A stretch of DNA of 16,517 bases, taken from contig JBDXGZ010000011.1 of NCBI GenBank assembly GCA_039989855.1, positions 1 through 16,517 on the forward strand. Reading direction: 5' to 3'. Source of the stretch: CALFVT01 sp039989855. GTDB lineage: Bacteria > Pseudomonadota > Alphaproteobacteria > Caulobacterales > Maricaulaceae. The notes under the pieces are model-generated. The model was not told where the DNA came from, ran no database searches, and was given only the letters and a program-made list of their open reading frames with translations. The translations under genes and the position numbers were made by a program. Below are positions 14,051 to 16,517 of this stretch, one piece after another (the stretch's first letter is position 1; each line of letters opens with the position of its first letter).

Positions 14051-14653
14051 ATGAATGTTAGGGCTTCTTCGCCTTTGATTGTCCTATTAATAGACAGTGA
14101 TGCTGAACGCTCCAGAATTGTTGAGGCGGGTCTGCGCGGTGCTGCCATTACAAGACTTGCCTCTTCGGATAGCCGTAATATATTGGCATCGATTTCAAAG
14201 TTACAGCCTGATGTCATTATCATGGACTGCGACTCGCCTGATCGGGACACCATTGAGAACCTGCGCATTGTCGCCCGTGAAAACCCAAAACCTGTAGTGA
14301 TGTTTGTAGAAGATGGCGACGGCTCTTTGGCCAAGGAGGCCGTACGCGCTGGCGTAAGTGCATATATAGTTGATGGGCTCACATCGTCGCGAGTTCAGCC
14401 TGTCATTGAGATTGCAATTGAGCGGTTCAAAATGTTTGAGGGACTTCAAAAAGAGCTCGACAAATCCAAAGAGGACCTTGAAGCCCGCAAGGTAATTGAA
14501 CGTGCAAAAGGAATCTTAATGGATAAGCGCGACGTCTCCGAGAAAGAAGCTTTCGCGTCAATGCGCCAACTCGCTATGCAAGAGAGTATCACCATAAAAC
14601 AGGTTGCTGAGAAGATTCTCTCGGTCGCTAGTTTACTGGGTGATAACTTCTGA
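14051..14653 (+). CDS. nasT: Nitrate-responsive antiterminator with ANTAR RNA-binding domain
   Basis: This 200-residue regulator has an N-terminal receiver-like domain (about 9-125) and a C-terminal ANTAR domain (about 130-195: LEARKVIERAKGILM, then a second helix EKEAFASMRQLAMQ and a third ITIKQVAEKIL). The receiver keeps acidic residues Asp15, Asp17 and Asp59, but the conserved switch lysine of phosphorylated receivers is not seen; the strand reads YIVDGL. This is usual for NasT, which is controlled by NasS and not by a kinase. Known role of the family: NasT binds a two-hairpin leader RNA and prevents termination when nitrate releases it from NasS. The likely target here is the leader at 954-1075. 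The ribosome site is weak (AGAG at 14041). nasS starts two bases after its stop. Confidence 0.92.
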   Translation: MNVRASSPLIVLLIDSDAERSRIVEAGLRGAAITRLASSDSRNILASISKLQPDVIIMDCDSPDRDTIENLRIVARENPKPVVMFVEDGDGSLAKEAVRAGVSAYIVDGLTSSRVQPVIEIAIERFKMFEGLQKELDKSKEDLEARKVIERAKGILMDKRDVSEKEAFASMRQLAMQESITIKQVAEKILSVASLLGDNF

Positions 14654-14655
14654 TC

Positions 14656-15933
14656 ATGTCATCCTCACTTGAAATGACAGATATCCGTATCGGCTTTGTC
14701 CCTCTTGCCGACGCCGCCCCAATTATAATGGCCAAAGAGTGCGGCATATTTGAAAAACACGGGCTAAATGTGACGCTTGAAAAAGTGAGTTCTTGGGCCC
14801 GAATGCGCGACCTTCTTGCTATTGGGGATTTACAGGTTGCTCATATGTTGGCGCCAATGGTCATAGCCAGCGTAATGGGACTTGAGCCCAATACTCCGCC
14901 ATTTACGACGGCAATGGCATTGAACATGAACGGCAATGCAATCACCATTTCCAACGCGCTCTATGCGGCTATGTACCAGTCCAATCCAGAAGCTATGAAA
15001 GAAAGACCAATCACGGGGCGAGCTTTAAGAGATGTCGTGGCGGCTCGCATAACATCAGGACAAAAGCCTCTTACTTTTGCGATGGTTTATCCCTTTTCGT
15101 CACATAATTATCAATTGCGGTATTGGCTCGCGGCAGCGGGGTTGCATCCTGACAGAGATGTGAACCTCGTTGTCGTTCCGCCTCCCAAAGTTATGGACTA
15201 TATGAAGGCAGGGATTATCGACGGCTATTGTGTGGGCGAGCCATGGAACTCCGAAGCCGTTGACCAAGGCGTCGGAACGACATTGATTACGTCACATGAG
15301 CTTATGGGGCTTGCCCCTGAAAAGGTACTCGGTGTTTGTCAGTCATGGGCAGATGATCATCCAAAAACCTACCGCGCCATTTTATCTGCGGTTCTTGAGA
15401 CATCTCGCTGGCTCGAGAATAGAAACTCTCTTGAAGAAGCGGCTTCTATTATGTCTCTAACGCACTATGTCGGATTGCCAGCCAAACGCATAGTTTCAGC
15501 CTTGACGGGCGCGCGCCGGCAAACAACGGGCGACTTCATCCAAGACATGCCAGACTTTAATGTATTCTATCGTTATGCCGCAAACTTTCCTTGGCGCTCT
15601 CATGCAAGTTGGTTCATGACTCAGATGTATAGGTGGGGGCAAGTAAGCAGCCCCTACAATTTCCAAGAGGTCATAGAACAAGCCTATCGCTCCGACATTT
15701 TTCGAGAAGTCGCCAAAGCAGGCGGTCATATTTTCCCGACGATTGATATGAAAAATGAAGGCGAAAAAACTTACCCATGGGTTTTACTTGATGCCTCAAG
15801 TCCAATAGCCTTGGGAGCAAACCAGTCTATAGATAACCGTGTCTTTAGGCACTCAGACCCGATTGCTTATATGGAGGGATTTCAAAGGCACAGCTTAAGA
15901 CTCCCATTATCAGAATTAGCTCAACTGAACTAG
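14656..15933 (+). CDS. nasS: Nitrate sensor NasS (cytoplasmic NrtA-like protein)
   Basis: The 425-residue protein is a paralogue of NrtA (1119-2552). It shares the IRIGFVPLADAAPIIMA opening, SSHNYQLRYWLAAAG and GYCVGEPWN (190-198). It lacks a signal peptide or lipobox, so it stays in the cytoplasm. In the family NasS binds NasT when nitrate is absent and lets it go when nitrate or nitrite binds. The start ATG follows the nasT stop by two bases, so the pair is co-translated. It is co-directional with the operon it should control and ends only 24 bp before the right IS. No terminator is visible behind it. The alternative, a second transporter binding protein, is unlikely without export signal and next to nasT. 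Confidence 0.92.
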   Translation: MSSSLEMTDIRIGFVPLADAAPIIMAKECGIFEKHGLNVTLEKVSSWARMRDLLAIGDLQVAHMLAPMVIASVMGLEPNTPPFTTAMALNMNGNAITISNALYAAMYQSNPEAMKERPITGRALRDVVAARITSGQKPLTFAMVYPFSSHNYQLRYWLAAAGLHPDRDVNLVVVPPPKVMDYMKAGIIDGYCVGEPWNSEAVDQGVGTTLITSHELMGLAPEKVLGVCQSWADDHPKTYRAILSAVLETSRWLENRNSLEEAASIMSLTHYVGLPAKRIVSALTGARRQTTGDFIQDMPDFNVFYRYAANFPWRSHASWFMTQMYRWGQVSSPYNFQEVIEQAYRSDIFREVAKAGGHIFPTIDMKNEGEKTYPWVLLDASSPIALGANQSIDNRVFRHSDPIAYMEGFQRHSLRLPLSELAQLN

Positions 15934-15957
15934 TATTTGCATGTCCGCGCCTCTAAT

Positions 15958-15973
15958 GGCTTTGTCACGTTAA
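15958..15973 (+). repeat. Terminal inverted repeat of the right IS
   Basis: GGCTTTGTCACGTTAA is the exact reverse complement of the repeats at 597-612 and 780-795. It begins 24 bases after the nasS stop. Confidence 0.85.
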
Positions 15974-16007
15974 CACCGCTTTTCTGACTCTATGCTAATT
16001 GATCAGC

Positions 16008-16517
16008 ATGAAAACATCAATCTATTCCCATCATCGCTTCCATCCAGATATCATTCGCCGGGCTGTTTGGATGTATTTTCGGTTCAACCTCAGCTTCCGG
16101 GACGTGGAAGAACTCATGGCCGAACGCGGCGTAGAGGTGACCTATGAAACGGTCCGAAGATGGGTTAATAGGTTTGGAACCGTTTATGCCAAACGAATAA
16201 AATCACGAGCGGAGGCCCCCTCACCTGTCTGGCACTTGGATGAGGTCTATACCAAAATAAACGGTGAGATGGTTTACCTCTGGCGAGCCGTCGATGACGA
16301 GGGAACGGTTCTCGATGTTGTTGTTCAGCGGCGGCGAAATACAAAAGCAGCCACACGTTTGCTGCAAAAACTCCTGAAGAACCAAGGCATCAAACCTAAC
16401 CGAATTGTGACTGATAGACTTGGGTCGTACGGTGCAGCGCTAAAGCTTCTAGGGATGAAACATCTACAAGACGTTGGAGGCCGAAAGAATAATCGCGCCG
16501 AATGTTCGCATGTTCCA
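16008..16517 (+). CDS. IS6-family transposase, 5' part (170 codons, open at the window end)
   Basis: The frame is open from ATG at 16008 to the last base. The N-terminal helix-turn-helix-like region (about 20-55, FRFNLSFRDVEELMAERG) precedes a DDE integrase domain. The first catalytic Asp is in WHLDEVY, the second in VTDRLGSY and the Glu in NNRAECSHVP, so all three catalytic residues are present. About 60 C-terminal residues are expected beyond the window. The family typically moves by replicative cointegrate formation. The protein is about 81 percent identical by eye to the readable first part of the left copy, so the two are not a recent duplication. Confidence 0.92.
   Translation, partial: MKTSIYSHHRFHPDIIRRAVWMYFRFNLSFRDVEELMAERGVEVTYETVRRWVNRFGTVYAKRIKSRAEAPSPVWHLDEVYTKINGEMVYLWRAVDDEGTVLDVVVQRRRNTKAATRLLQKLLKNQGIKPNRIVTDRLGSYGAALKLLGMKHLQDVGGRKNNRAECSHVP

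Larger units (their letters stand above)
15958..16517 (+). mobile_element. Right IS6-family insertion sequence, cut by the window end
   Basis: The element begins with the terminal repeat GGCTTTGTCACGTTAA at 15958-15973, then a 34-base spacer, then the transposase start at 16008. It is in inverted orientation to the left element, with the transposase reading away from the nitrate genes. The outer end is beyond the window. Confidence 0.88.

Noticed and set aside
613..15957. Target-site duplication across the cluster
   Set aside because: The eight bases next to the inner IS ends (TCAAAAGC and CCTCTAAT) do not match in either orientation; for a composite element the duplication would lie at the outer ends, outside the window.

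Overview
The window holds a complete nitrate assimilation gene cluster of a proteobacterium, most likely a marine-type alphaproteobacterium. The evidence for this is the gene set nrtA-nrtB-fused nrt ATPase-nirB-nirD-nasA-cysG-porin with nasT-nasS, the moderate GC content, and Asp/Glu/Lys-rich proteins. The taxonomic call is an inference from gene content and protein style; there is no rRNA or marker gene here.

Layout. Positions 1-612 are the start-proximal part of an IS6-family insertion sequence on the minus strand. Its transposase is dead: one nonsense codon, two frameshifts and loss of the third catalytic residue. Positions 613-886 are non-coding and carry two more copies of the IS terminal repeat, set in diverged units about 91 bp long. 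Positions 887-1118 are the leader of the nitrate operon, with two hairpins whose six-base loops carry A at position 1 and G at position 4, the signature expected of an ANTAR (NasT) RNA target. Positions 1119-12557 hold seven tightly packed plus-strand genes: nitrate-binding lipoprotein, permease, double ATPase, NirB, NirD, NasA and CysG. A GTG-started outer-membrane porin gene follows 104 bp later (12662-13903) and a strong hairpin closes the unit. Positions 14051-15933 hold nasT and nasS on the same strand behind their own short upstream region. From 15958 to the window end is a second IS6-family element on the plus strand, intact as far as seen.

How it works together. The porin may let nitrate into the periplasm. 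The NrtA lipoprotein captures it and NrtB with the fused ATPase imports it. NasA reduces nitrate to nitrite, and NirBD reduces nitrite to ammonium with NAD(P)H. CysG makes the siroheme that NirB needs. NasS (a cytoplasmic NrtA paralogue) and NasT (an ANTAR RNA-binding protein) would sense nitrate and turn on the operon through the leader at about 954-1075.

The most interesting points are the inverted, outward-reading IS6 copies that bracket the whole pathway; the 91-bp repeat array built around IS ends; the two-hairpin leader with competing pairings; and the fused transporter ATPase, in which one composite ATP site has diverged on both of its halves while the other is canonical.
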